NCBI GenBank assembly: GCA_014238905.1
Contig: JABAAE010000007.1
Location: 82,852 to 146,851 of the forward strand
DNA from: Planctomycetota bacterium
Lineage (GTDB): Bacteria > Planctomycetota > Planctomycetia > Pirellulales > Pirellulaceae
DNA length: 64,000 nucleotides
Direction: 5' to 3'
Below the pieces are notes generated by a model that was not told the DNA's origin, searched no databases, and saw nothing but the letters and a program-made list of their open reading frames with translations. Within the stretch, counting starts at the first letter, position 1; every line of letters starts with the position of its first letter. The position numbers and the translations under genes are program-made. Below, in pieces: positions 38,823 through 47,435 of the stretch.

Positions 38823-38894
38823 TCTAAGGTCGATTATCGACCCGAGAAAAACCAGATCGTTCGCCGAGAATCGGCAGAAAAAAGGGGCCCCCTC

Positions 38895-39164
38895 TCAGGA
38901 AGCTGGCGGAGTCCCCTTGCCATTATCAATATACGTTTGCCGATTAGATCTGTAGTCCACCGCTTCGGGCAAATCATCGATAGCACCAGCTGTCGCCGAC
39001 ACAAAGATCCGTTTCAGAAAAGGGCGACACCAGCCACAACCGGTACCCGCCCCGCCACACTCACTTAACTGTGACGCAACGGAAGGGCGTTCCACACGAA
39101 CGAAATTCACGACCTTCCGTTTTCGAACATGAAAACAAAGGCAGAGTTCGTCGTCCATGTCCAT
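38895..39164 (-). CDS. BFD-like [2Fe-2S] ferredoxin
   Basis: 89 residues. Four cysteines are arranged C8-x-C10-x32-C43-x2-C46, the binding pattern of bacterioferritin-associated ferredoxin-like [2Fe-2S] domains; a fifth Cys36 is extra. Helices around GCGWCRPFLKRIF fit the fold. In known relatives the domain passes electrons to release iron from bacterioferritin or forms part of larger oxidoreductases. No bacterioferritin gene is nearby, so the role is open. It follows the ExbD pair by about 60 bases in the same direction, which would be consistent with iron-linked regulation or with simple read-through. The C-terminal 30 residues are not part of the domain. Confidence 0.85.
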   Translation of the reverse strand: MDMDDELCLCFHVRKRKVVNFVRVERPSVASQLSECGGAGTGCGWCRPFLKRIFVSATAGAIDDLPEAVDYRSNRQTYIDNGKGTPPAS

Positions 39165-39225
39165 CGTTTTTAATCGCCTAAATCCGATTTGTAAAAGAAA
39201 AATTCATCAGCCACGGCAAAAAGTT

Positions 39226-39723
39226 TTAGTTGCCCTTGCCATTGTCTTTAAATTTGATTTTTTGAAAAAGCGTTTCGATTTCTCTATCCTTATTTCGTTT
39301 ACCACTAACAGCGGTGATCCCGGCAATGACTTCCTCGTACCTTAAATCATAGTCACAATCGAATTCGACTTCCTTTTCGGCGACAATGCGGGTTCGTTCA
39401 GGACCTGGTGGTCCCGCCAGGCCAGTGACATGGTTGGCCAAAGCGGTAAAACTGGTCCCTTTTGATTCCCCGTCCACAATAATATCGAGAATCGAGCCAT
39501 CTTCGTCGGCCATCAATTCGATTTTAATTGGCTCATCAAACGGCTGTTCAATCGAATCGTTGGCACTCGAAGCGCGTGGCATCTTCACCTGAAAGTCACC
39601 CTCCATGGCGGTAATCTTAAACGTCATGATGAAAAAAACCAAAAGCTGAAAAACGATGTCAATCATCGATGTCATATTCAGCTCAGCATTTTCCTGATGG
39701 GCTTCTGAATTTCGAATTTTCAT
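39226..39723 (-). CDS. ExbD/TolR-like protein (second copy)
   Basis: 165 residues with one N-terminal transmembrane helix holding the conserved proton-path aspartate (LNMTSMIDIVFQLLVFFIMT) and a periplasmic domain with ExbD-like secondary structure (DFQVKMPRASSANDS ... RYEEVIAGITAVSGK). It partners with the ExbB/TolQ protein at 40301-41146 to turn proton-motive force into mechanical work. It is the last of three proton-channel genes, 82 bases downstream of the first ExbD copy. Two different ExbD paralogues next to one ExbB are usual in planctomycetes and suggest a heteromeric D subunit. Confidence 0.92.
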   Translation of the reverse strand: MKIRNSEAHQENAELNMTSMIDIVFQLLVFFIMTFKITAMEGDFQVKMPRASSANDSIEQPFDEPIKIELMADEDGSILDIIVDGESKGTSFTALANHVTGLAGPPGPERTRIVAEKEVEFDCDYDLRYEEVIAGITAVSGKRNKDREIETLFQKIKFKDNGKGN

Positions 39724-39805
39724 TTTTCAATTCCGGCTTTTTTTCAATTGCTAATCATCTTGTCATTACCTCGGAAATCAATCCGAAAGCAAACCGGTCG
39801 CCGGG

Positions 39806-40255
39806 TCAGCCCGAGCGAGTTTTTTCATTCACCCTTAAAGAAAAACTCTCGAGTTCCACATCTTGGCAGATCCCGATCAGTTCTTGGACTTTTCCCATCT
39901 TCGCCCGCGAATGGGCACGAATGATGACGGTGATATCGGCCTTCTGCACGTTTCGGCGCTCAGCATCCCGAATTTCCCGGGAGAGAGCACCCTTTAGTTC
40001 ATCTAAATTTTTGAATTCAGAGCCGGCAAAGAGCACTGACCCGGTCTGTTTCATATTGAGCAGCACTCGGAACTTGGGTTGTTCATCCGGCGGTTTGGCC
40101 AATGTGCTGTCTGGCAACATGATCGCTTCACTACGTTCCACCTGGCTGAAATTGATCAGTACCATAAAGAACGCTATCAGCTGAAACGTCATGTCAATCA
40201 TGGGGGTCAAATCCCCCTCTTCGATCGGTCGCGCTCGATTGCGATTAATTTTCAT
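39806..40255 (-). CDS. ExbD/TolR-like protein (first copy)
   Basis: 149 residues. The N-terminus carries GDLTPMIDMTFQLIAFFMVL, the single membrane helix with the proton-binding aspartate of the ExbD family; the periplasmic part ends in AHSRAKMGKVQELIGICQDV and LESFSLRVN, matching the C-terminal ExbD subdomain. It follows the ExbB gene by 45 bases. A methionine/glutamine-rich helix flanked by Arg residues at the start (RNRARPIEEG) provides the cytoplasmic anchor. It differs from its neighbour in the periplasmic half, so the two are not recent duplicates. Confidence 0.92.
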   Translation of the reverse strand: MKINRNRARPIEEGDLTPMIDMTFQLIAFFMVLINFSQVERSEAIMLPDSTLAKPPDEQPKFRVLLNMKQTGSVLFAGSEFKNLDELKGALSREIRDAERRNVQKADITVIIRAHSRAKMGKVQELIGICQDVELESFSLRVNEKTRSG

Positions 40256-40300
40256 GTCAGTCTCCCTGCACCTGTGGACGAATCAACCACCCGATCAGTA

Positions 40301-41146
40301 CTATTTCTCGGTGCTTGTATCTTGGAACCGACTCATCAAGCCCTCGCTCAACACACCCACTTCCAGAACCAGCCGATCGACTCGGTTACGAAGGATATTG
40401 AAAACCGCGATCGCTGGAATGGCGATTGCCAGTCCAATCAATGTCGTTAGCAGCGCCTTGGAAATACCACCTGCCAAATCAGCTGGATCGGGTGTCGCGC
40501 CGGCGGTGGCGATCGTGTAAAACGATGAAATCATACCGTGAACCGTTCCAAACAGTCCAATCATGGGACTGATTGTTCCGATCAGGGCAATGTGGCTGAG
40601 ACGATGCTGCATTTTCATGGTTTCTTCCTCGCCGACCTCCTGCATGGCTTCTATCGCCGGAGCGTAGCCGGAAGACAACTTAGCCAATCCTGCGGACAAT
40701 ACATTGCCAAGCATCGATTCATCGGCCTTTGCCATGTCATAGGCATCCTGATATTTCTTTTCATTCATGAAGGATTCAAAACTCTCGACCAATCCAACTG
40801 GACAGACGTTATCACGGCGGGCTGTGATGACATTCATGACAAAAAGTGCCACAAACGTAAACGAGAGCAGAAGAAACACGGTGATGTACAAGGCGCCTAA
40901 AGCACCAAACAGCCATGTAAAAACACTGGTCGGATTATCCGCTGACGCCTTGGCAGTCCCGTCGTCGGCCTTTTCCGCTGCTGGCTCGGGAGCGGCCGCT
41001 TTTTCACCCTCATTCGGGTCGTCCTGAGCAACCATTACCGCATCATTTCCCAGGGGCAGGACGGAAATCACCCCGAACGAAAAAATCGCCATAACAAACA
41101 AAAAAAGGAACCTGGAGCCGGCGAGCGGCTGTCGACTTTGCCTCAT
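40301..41146 (-). CDS. MotA/TolQ/ExbB proton channel protein
   Basis: 281 residues. An N-terminal hydrophobic signal (FLFLFVMAIFSFGVISVLPL) precedes an Ala/Glu-rich periplasmic linker (AAAPEPAAEKADDGTAKASA). Three transmembrane segments follow: LGALYITVFLLLSFTFVALF, then IALIGTISPMIGLFGTVHGM and ISKALLTTLIGLAIAIPAIA, the last two making the ExbB signature. The conserved Thr/Ser-rich helices that line the proton path are present. It should form a pentameric stator around the two ExbD subunits encoded next. The added N-terminal signal plus linker is typical of the planctomycete form and differs from the classical three-helix TolQ. It follows the 353-residue TPR-like protein by about 135 bases. 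Confidence 0.94.
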   Translation of the reverse strand: MRQSRQPLAGSRFLFLFVMAIFSFGVISVLPLGNDAVMVAQDDPNEGEKAAAPEPAAEKADDGTAKASADNPTSVFTWLFGALGALYITVFLLLSFTFVALFVMNVITARRDNVCPVGLVESFESFMNEKKYQDAYDMAKADESMLGNVLSAGLAKLSSGYAPAIEAMQEVGEEETMKMQHRLSHIALIGTISPMIGLFGTVHGMISSFYTIATAGATPDPADLAGGISKALLTTLIGLAIAIPAIAVFNILRNRVDRLVLEVGVLSEGLMSRFQDTSTEK

Positions 41147-41282
41147 TGATATCTCCGTTGCGGTCTTTCTTTTCTGACGAGGTGCGTTACAACACCGTCG
41201 CCGCGAATTTTCAAAAAGAACTTGTTAATAGTTTAGGTTGATTTGCCGGAATTAGCAGCCTAAAGATCCAATTACTCTCGAA

Positions 41283-42344
41283 TTAGAGTCTTTCGGACTG
41301 AGCTTTTCCTCCCCAAAAAGTATTTCGGTACTTCGTCGTCAATAGTTTTTTGGCGTCTAAGGACTGGGCAGGTTTTTGATCTTGCTGCCACAGTTTTGTC
41401 AACTGAAACAGAGCCTCAGCATGAATTTCGGCGTCTCGTTGATAAAGGACATCAGTATGAAGAAAAGCCAACAAAGCTGCTTTTGTCTGTCCGTCTTTAA
41501 GATAGCAATGTCCCAATGCATTGTAAGATCTTCCAAACAAATCCATATCGCCAGGGTCTTCGTTTTTGATGACATTTAGAATAGTCGTGATCGCAGATTT
41601 GGCCTCTCCAGATTCTGCATCACAGCGAGCAGCACCGACTTTTGCCAGCAACTTCATGCGTACCGAACCGGGATCGCTCGCCGAGGATGATTGAACGGCC
41701 GCAAATTGGGTTTTTGCCGCCGGATAGTCACCAAGAAGAACATTGACCGTACCTGATTTATATTGCCCCATCAGGATGACCTCTGGCGATGAACTCTTGG
41801 CCAACATGCCAAACTGCTGACTCGCATTTTCCAAATTCCTTGACGCCACTTCCAAATCGCCAAATTTTTCGATGGCCTGAAAAAACTGGTACCACTTTGT
41901 GTTCTCACGATCGTTTACAAACGATTCCAATTCCTTCCTGACGAGCTCTATTTTTTTTCCACCCTCTCCCCGTAACGCCAATTGGGCATTGGCCATCACG
42001 ATCAGATAGTTTTTTTCGATCTTTTGCATTAAATTCTGTGGCTCAATCGCATCGAGCGTCTCCTCGACTCGATTCACCTGTCCCTCAGCAACGTTGCGTC
42101 TGGCTGTTCGAAGCCCGTTGGGCTCCCCATCAAAAGTGATCCGTTTCACATCAAAAGCCTGAATGCTCTCCTCTTTCCCGCCAGATGTCGTCACGGTGAC
42201 GGTGTTGGCATTCATACCGCTGATTTTCCCCCGATATCCCCGTCCTGACTTGGTGTCTACAGTGTCGGCTGAGACCGAGTTGGAAAAACCAACAATAACC
42301 AGAACCAACAGCCAATGAAAATAAGAGAAACAATAAGTCTTCAC
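41283..42344 (-). CDS. periplasmic TPR-type protein of the TolQ/ExbD cluster
   Basis: 353 residues from a GTG start at 42344, chosen because CAGGAA lies at proper spacing and it opens a signal peptide (YFHWLLVLVIVGFSNSVSAD); the open frame reaches to 42497 but overlaps the upstream gene. A short N-terminal SH3-like beta unit (GRGYRGKISGMNANTVTVTT ... VKRITFDGEP) comes first, then TPR-type helical repeats (VRKELESFVNDRENTKWYQF, SGTVNVLLGDYPAAKTQFAA, LGHCYLKDGQTKAALLAFLH). Such proteins may form the periplasmic load of the ExbBD motor. It starts 61 bases after the 1044-residue TPR gene. Confidence 0.85.
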   Translation of the reverse strand: MKTYCFSYFHWLLVLVIVGFSNSVSADTVDTKSGRGYRGKISGMNANTVTVTTSGGKEESIQAFDVKRITFDGEPNGLRTARRNVAEGQVNRVEETLDAIEPQNLMQKIEKNYLIVMANAQLALRGEGGKKIELVRKELESFVNDRENTKWYQFFQAIEKFGDLEVASRNLENASQQFGMLAKSSSPEVILMGQYKSGTVNVLLGDYPAAKTQFAAVQSSSASDPGSVRMKLLAKVGAARCDAESGEAKSAITTILNVIKNEDPGDMDLFGRSYNALGHCYLKDGQTKAALLAFLHTDVLYQRDAEIHAEALFQLTKLWQQDQKPAQSLDAKKLLTTKYRNTFWGGKAQSERL

Positions 42345-42405
42345 GATAAATTCCTGAAAATATTTTTTGCGTTTATCAACAATAGTCACCGACGTATTCC
42401 GTACG

Positions 42406-45400
42406 TTAACGATTCGCCTGGATTTCCTTTTCCAGCTCCTTGAATTTGGACTGCATGGCAGCTCCACCCAAATCGGGATAACGCTTACGCGTACCATCTA
42501 TATCTTTTTGAGCCTGTTCCACCAATTTTGACGAGCCCTGAATCTTGGCATAGATCAGCCGTGATTTCGCCAAATTGTACCTCGCGGTAAGGAATTGCGT
42601 TTTAAACTGAAGCCGACTCGAAATGGCCTGCGACAGCTTACCCCAACCCCAAACCGTCTTTTTCGTCTTGTTGGTCTTGGGATCTTTAACCACACCGCCT
42701 CCCATGACCGCCATTACAATCTTTCCCTTGTCTTTGCTTTTCTCGCCCCATTTTTGATACGCCATAGCTGCATCAATCTGAACATCCAAAGTGGCCGGTT
42801 TTGTAGTCAGGTACTTCACAAAAACGTTAATTGCTTTTTCGTAATCACCACTTCCCAGCAATGACTTTCCCCGGTTTCTCATCACGTCCAAAGCTTCGTC
42901 CGGGGTCACCTGAACATTTTTTGAATCAATCAGATCCATGACTGAATTTGCTGACTTGTAAAGTTCTTTGGCCTCTTCCTGCTGCCCAGCAGTTGAAAAA
43001 GAATCACCCACTTTTACCAATGTTCCAGCAGCCCACATGATCACTTTTAAATCGCTGGACGAATTTGCTGCATCTTTGAGACTCTTGGCTAAACCGTCTG
43101 AAAAATTCTTTTTGACGGCAATGGACGACAGGGAATCCATCTTGTTCTTGATGTCGTTGGCGAATGAGTAATAAAGAGAGACGAGAGTTTTCTCACCGGC
43201 GGGCATGCCGTCCGTCACTTTTTTAAGATCCTGCATGACTTCCCCCGCCTTTTCCAAGGCGATCGTGATATCGTTCGCATTGGAATTCGGTCCAAGAGAT
43301 TGCACATAACCCTTGAGCGCGATTCGCAAAATATCAAGTCGAACTCGCGGATCTTCAACGGATGCATGGTTCGTTCGAACCAGGTTCAGCAGTCCGGACT
43401 CCGGCTTCTCCATCAATGCCAAAATTGACTTCCCGTCTTTCTTTTCTCCGTAAATTTTCGCCAGCGACAGAACAGATTTGGCCTTGGATCGACTCACATT
43501 CTCCACAGTTACCGCGGAGACTCCCCGCGTCAAAAGCTGTTCGGCTTGATCACGAATCTTGATCAGTGCTGCAGACTGTTGCTGCAATGTTTGGGCATCT
43601 TCGGCTGACTTCCTGCTCTTCAAATAATTGATCCACACGGCTTGTCCGGTAGTCAGTTCGATCGACCACCGGTGAACAGAAGTCTCCGGTATTTTTGCCA
43701 ACAGACCGACAGCTCGCTCTAAATCACCCGAATCCAAGGCAATGGCGATCAACATTCTGACGGCCTCGGCTGCCTCACTGGCATCAGGCCAAATCGCCAT
43801 AATTCTGGAACAAATCTTGTTGACCTTTTGTTCTTCAAAACTCTTGTTGGCGTCATTCGCAGCCAAGTACAAATCCCAGTAGGAATACATGGCAATGGCG
43901 GCACTCTGCTTGGCTCCATCCTCACCAGGAAAACGATCCAGAAGAAACTCGCCTATTAATGCAGCCCGAAAATAATCCTTCAGCGTGTAAAAACAAAAAC
44001 ACATCTGGTATCTAATTAGATTGATATCTGATACCGGAGTCGTTTCTCCCGAAAAACCGATCGCCATCTGCAGGAACTCAAGAGCTTTTCTGGGGGTTTC
44101 CACCAATTGAAGATTAGCTTCGTTCAACTGACGGGTCACCTCTGCGGAATTAGCTGGCGAACCTGCCAATTGTGCCTGCAGCGTATTCACCTGTTTTTTG
44201 ATTATTTCCAATTCGGCAAGCACTTGCCCTGCCCTTTCGCGAGCTTCGACAAAGTTGGTAGGCGCTGCCTCAGTAACAGGATCCACCTTGGTACGTGCTC
44301 CCCAATCAACCAGTAATTGCTGGGCTTCACGTTTCACCTCCCGATTCGAAGATGCCACCATGCGTGCCAGAGCGGTTGATTTCTGCAACGCTTTTGTCTG
44401 TTGGATTTTCTCTTCCTGGGACTTCTCCGGTTTACTTACCAGGTATTCGTAAAGCTGACGGTAAGCCCTTGCCAAATCGAGCCGTACCGCTAACCATCCG
44501 GCAGATCTTTCTTCTTGGGGTGTCAACAAAGCAATAATCGGCTCGGTGACTTTCACCGCTTCAATAAAACCATTCTCCGTGTTTTCGTCGGCCAGCCAGA
44601 TCGGAAACGCCAACTCCAGCGACATCCTTTTCAGCTCTCGAAAACCGGACGAGTCTGGCTGCTCGAACGTCTCCCGAAAAACCGCCAGTGCTTCTTTGGG
44701 TTTTCCCAATTTCCCCAGGACACGGCCCCTGAAAACCCACGCCATGTGCCCCTGCATACGTGTGCGATAATCGCTACTGACGTCTTCAAATTCTTCGGCT
44801 GCCACCTCAAGCGACTTCTTTCGAAAATCAGAGCCTTCCGCATAGGTCTCGGAAAGTTCTTCCTGCATGCTTGGCAACATCAAACGCGCCCGAAGATATT
44901 CGTTTTCGAGATCCCGTCTACGTTTTCGTAATCTTGGATCGGTTGGATTGGCCGGAATTTTCTCCAATTGTCCTTTCAGAGCCTCCTTGGTTTCGACAAC
45001 GATGTTACCCGCCGCAACAAGATCTTTCTGGGCAGACTTAATGAGTTCTGAGCCCTTTCCGGCGTCTTCGAGGACTTTTTGCCGGGCAGTGATGATCAGC
45101 AAATTTGCCAATTCGTTTTTGGCAGCCGGGGCGTAGGGATGAAATTCATTTGCCTCAATAAACTTCTCCAGCAAGCTCTTTCCGGTGACCAGCACCTTGT
45201 CTCTCTGGACCTTGCTTTTGATGAATTTAGCGCTGCCAATCAGCAAGGTCCCTTTTTCATAACCTAACGACTGCTTGACTTCGCCCGATACCAAATCGGT
45301 TGAGTCAAGAAACGTTAGATAATCAAAAGCGATCTCGTAATACGCCGGATCGCGTTTTTCATTACCCAGATCTTTTAATTTCTGCAGGAATTTGTCGTAT

Positions 45401-45540
45401 TCCTCGTCCGCTTGTAAACCTGCGGGAAGCGCAACGACTGCCACCGCAACAAGAGTCAGAACCAAAAGTTTCCAGAATACGGACGTTGCCACTGCCAATC
45501 GATTGCTGCACCTATCCAAAGCAAACTGCATCCGTCTCAT
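42406..45540 (-). CDS. 1044-residue periplasmic TPR/helical-repeat protein of the TolQ/ExbD cluster
   Basis: A signal peptide (FWKLLVLTLVAVAVVALPAGLQAD) leads into roughly 1000 residues of helical repeats, recognisable as TPR-like units (RDPAYYEIAFDYLTFLDST, PKEALAVFRETFEQPDSSG, LKDYFRAALIGEFLLDRFPG, YEKAINVFVKYLTTKPATL). The N-terminal third includes a long coiled-coil-prone segment (LRKRRRDLENEYLRARLML). No catalytic motif. Long TPR proteins are recurrent neighbours of ExbB/ExbD in planctomycetes; by position it should be a periplasmic partner of that motor. It is the first gene of the cluster, with a divergent gene pair upstream, so the promoter should lie within 45541-45929. Confidence 0.87.
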   Translation of the reverse strand: MRRMQFALDRCSNRLAVATSVFWKLLVLTLVAVAVVALPAGLQADEEYDKFLQKLKDLGNEKRDPAYYEIAFDYLTFLDSTDLVSGEVKQSLGYEKGTLLIGSAKFIKSKVQRDKVLVTGKSLLEKFIEANEFHPYAPAAKNELANLLIITARQKVLEDAGKGSELIKSAQKDLVAAGNIVVETKEALKGQLEKIPANPTDPRLRKRRRDLENEYLRARLMLPSMQEELSETYAEGSDFRKKSLEVAAEEFEDVSSDYRTRMQGHMAWVFRGRVLGKLGKPKEALAVFRETFEQPDSSGFRELKRMSLELAFPIWLADENTENGFIEAVKVTEPIIALLTPQEERSAGWLAVRLDLARAYRQLYEYLVSKPEKSQEEKIQQTKALQKSTALARMVASSNREVKREAQQLLVDWGARTKVDPVTEAAPTNFVEARERAGQVLAELEIIKKQVNTLQAQLAGSPANSAEVTRQLNEANLQLVETPRKALEFLQMAIGFSGETTPVSDINLIRYQMCFCFYTLKDYFRAALIGEFLLDRFPGEDGAKQSAAIAMYSYWDLYLAANDANKSFEEQKVNKICSRIMAIWPDASEAAEAVRMLIAIALDSGDLERAVGLLAKIPETSVHRWSIELTTGQAVWINYLKSRKSAEDAQTLQQQSAALIKIRDQAEQLLTRGVSAVTVENVSRSKAKSVLSLAKIYGEKKDGKSILALMEKPESGLLNLVRTNHASVEDPRVRLDILRIALKGYVQSLGPNSNANDITIALEKAGEVMQDLKKVTDGMPAGEKTLVSLYYSFANDIKNKMDSLSSIAVKKNFSDGLAKSLKDAANSSSDLKVIMWAAGTLVKVGDSFSTAGQQEEAKELYKSANSVMDLIDSKNVQVTPDEALDVMRNRGKSLLGSGDYEKAINVFVKYLTTKPATLDVQIDAAMAYQKWGEKSKDKGKIVMAVMGGGVVKDPKTNKTKKTVWGWGKLSQAISSRLQFKTQFLTARYNLAKSRLIYAKIQGSSKLVEQAQKDIDGTRKRYPDLGGAAMQSKFKELEKEIQANR

Positions 45541-45929
45541 CTCTCCTAAACGTTGGCCAGATTCGTTGAAAACGATGGCCGATTCGTGTTGATTTTGCTC
45601 ATTCTAACGCAACCCATTGGCATCCGGTGAGTTTGGTCTGCCATTGGGCAACCGCGATGGTTTTATTTCACTAAAATCCAGTTTTTGATCCTCGATTCTG
45701 CAATCGAAATCCATCGCAACCTTTCATTCGTCTGCTTCTGAGTCCTCATAGTGTAGCAATTAATTCTCTTTTTGATAACAATTCGCTATTCTAAAGATCA
45801 AGCTCGTCGCATCGAATGCTATATCTGGTTCGGTGATGCCCATGAAGTCTATCACGTCAACGATTGCTTGGTGCACCGATTCTAGACGGAATTAAACTTG
45901 TTGCGAAACATCACGACCGGCCCCAAGAC
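45541..45929. other. divergent intergenic region
   Basis: About 390 bases between the TolQ/ExbD cluster (minus) and the coupled membrane-protein pair (plus). A frame from the plus-strand gene enters from 45864 but its first 22 residues look non-conserved. An AT-rich part around 45760-45790 could hold promoter elements, but I cannot name a convincing pair. Confidence 0.5.
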
Positions 45930-47435
45930 ATGAATTCCCAAAAATACAGCAACTCGAGAATGAAGTCTTCGCCGGTGATCGGTCCCACCGGTTTTTCTTC
46001 GCGCAAAGTTAAATTGAAGCTGTTCGGCTTGGTTTGTGGCGTGATGATTGTTCTGGTTTTGATGTTTGAAGCAAAAAAACCAGAAAACTGGAATTGGATG
46101 GGTTTTACTGATTATGAACCGACGGTCGATACCCGTTACCTAAGCAACCTCTATCCCCAACAGATCACCAGTCCTCCCAGTTCCGAACTGATGATCTCAG
46201 CGCCTCAAGATACCCCAAACAGCACCACGAAGAAAAAAAAACCTCCAACACCCGACGAAATGGAGCCGAGTCGCGAAACCGAATCCGATTTAGAAATTGC
46301 TGAAAAGGGGTTTTGGGACAAAATCTACGGTGGGCTGAATTATCGACAACGAATGCTACTGCTTGAAGGTCTCTATAGTTTGCGAAATCATCGCCAGCTT
46401 GCCGAGCAAAAATTGACCGAATGGCAGCGCATGATGGACGAATTCGAAGTTGCCAATAACGTTTACCAAGGTGACATTGTTCGCTATCTTGCCTCTCTTC
46501 CCGAGTCGGATCCTCAGCGGCAGAAGTTGAATGCGGTTTTATTCAGCATGCAAGCTCGCTGGTCTCGGTTTCGAAAGCTGTTGGCTAAAATTGGAGCCCC
46601 GGAATCGAATACGAGCAACACAAAGTCGGGCGATTTTCGCGAGGAGAGTGAAAACCCGGAGCCTGTTCTCAAGCAAACGTTGGCAGAACTTCAAAGGGTC
46701 GTTGACCGGACGGCCATCGGATTTGTCGAGGACAATTCTCTTCAGTCGTTCGCGTCCGATCAGCCAGCGATGTTTCGCTTGATCGACATCCTGCAGTCCA
46801 CAGATATCAATTCAGGCCTTGCGGCAATTCCGATCCGATCGAAGAACCTACCTCCGGAAGAGGTTCTATTTACCCAACTTTATAAGGAAACCCAGCGGCT
46901 ACGAGGTCAACCGGTGTTTTTCAAAGGGGACATCCGCGGTGCCTATGTTGCTAAGCCAGAGGAAAATTATCTCGGTGTAGACCAACTCTTTGTTTTTTGG
47001 ATTTTAATCCATGGCGCTCAGAATCCAGTTGCAGTCTACGCACTGCGTCCACCACCTGACTTCGTTATTTCGTGGAGCGATTCCGCGGAAGAGTCGAGCG
47101 ATTCCGCAGAAAAAAAGGACGGCAATCAACAGAATGACCTCCGAGAACCAGTAGAGGTGACCGGAATCCTGTTTCAAAAAATGGTCTATGCTGCCGGTGA
47201 TGGGCAGCGAATCGCACCGGTCATTTTCGCTGAAACAGTAAACTGGAAGCCGGTCACCCCAGAGGTCAGCCAGAATCGCGAACTGCCGGGCCTTTCAATG
47301 CTGGTGGGTGGATTCTTGGGATTTGGAGCGATGTTGGCCGCAAGCACCTGGTTTCTGATTTCATTTAACAACCGAAAACACGAAAAGCGACTCTCCGACA
47401 TCAAGTCAAAGTTTCACGACCCCAAAGGGGAATGA
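45930..47435 (+). CDS. membrane-anchored protein of unknown function, first of a coupled pair
   Basis: About 501 residues from the ATG at 45930 (45864 and 45960 are alternatives). One N-terminal transmembrane helix (LFGLVCGVMIVLVLMF), a Pro/Lys-rich linker (STTKKKKPPTPDEMEPSR), a helical domain (GLNYRQRMLLLEGLYSLRNH ... ), a beta-rich domain (PVFFKGDIRGAYVAKPEENY ... LFVFWILIHGAQNPVAVYAL ... GILFQKMVYAAGDGQRIAPV) and a C-terminal transmembrane helix (MLVGGFLGFGAMLAASTWFL) with a basic tail. The topology places the main part in the periplasm. The beta-rich part has the order of a small barrel. I do not recognise the family. Its TGA overlaps the ATG of the next gene (ATGA), so they are made together, and the two share the same two-helix layout. 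Confidence 0.8.
   Translation: MNSQKYSNSRMKSSPVIGPTGFSSRKVKLKLFGLVCGVMIVLVLMFEAKKPENWNWMGFTDYEPTVDTRYLSNLYPQQITSPPSSELMISAPQDTPNSTTKKKKPPTPDEMEPSRETESDLEIAEKGFWDKIYGGLNYRQRMLLLEGLYSLRNHRQLAEQKLTEWQRMMDEFEVANNVYQGDIVRYLASLPESDPQRQKLNAVLFSMQARWSRFRKLLAKIGAPESNTSNTKSGDFREESENPEPVLKQTLAELQRVVDRTAIGFVEDNSLQSFASDQPAMFRLIDILQSTDINSGLAAIPIRSKNLPPEEVLFTQLYKETQRLRGQPVFFKGDIRGAYVAKPEENYLGVDQLFVFWILIHGAQNPVAVYALRPPPDFVISWSDSAEESSDSAEKKDGNQQNDLREPVEVTGILFQKMVYAAGDGQRIAPVIFAETVNWKPVTPEVSQNRELPGLSMLVGGFLGFGAMLAASTWFLISFNNRKHEKRLSDIKSKFHDPKGE

Noticed and set aside
38863-38875. GCCGA-GAA-TCGGC hairpin between convergent genes
   Set aside because: It is followed by A rather than T on the plus strand, and preceded by T in the minus direction, so it does not look like an intrinsic terminator for either gene.
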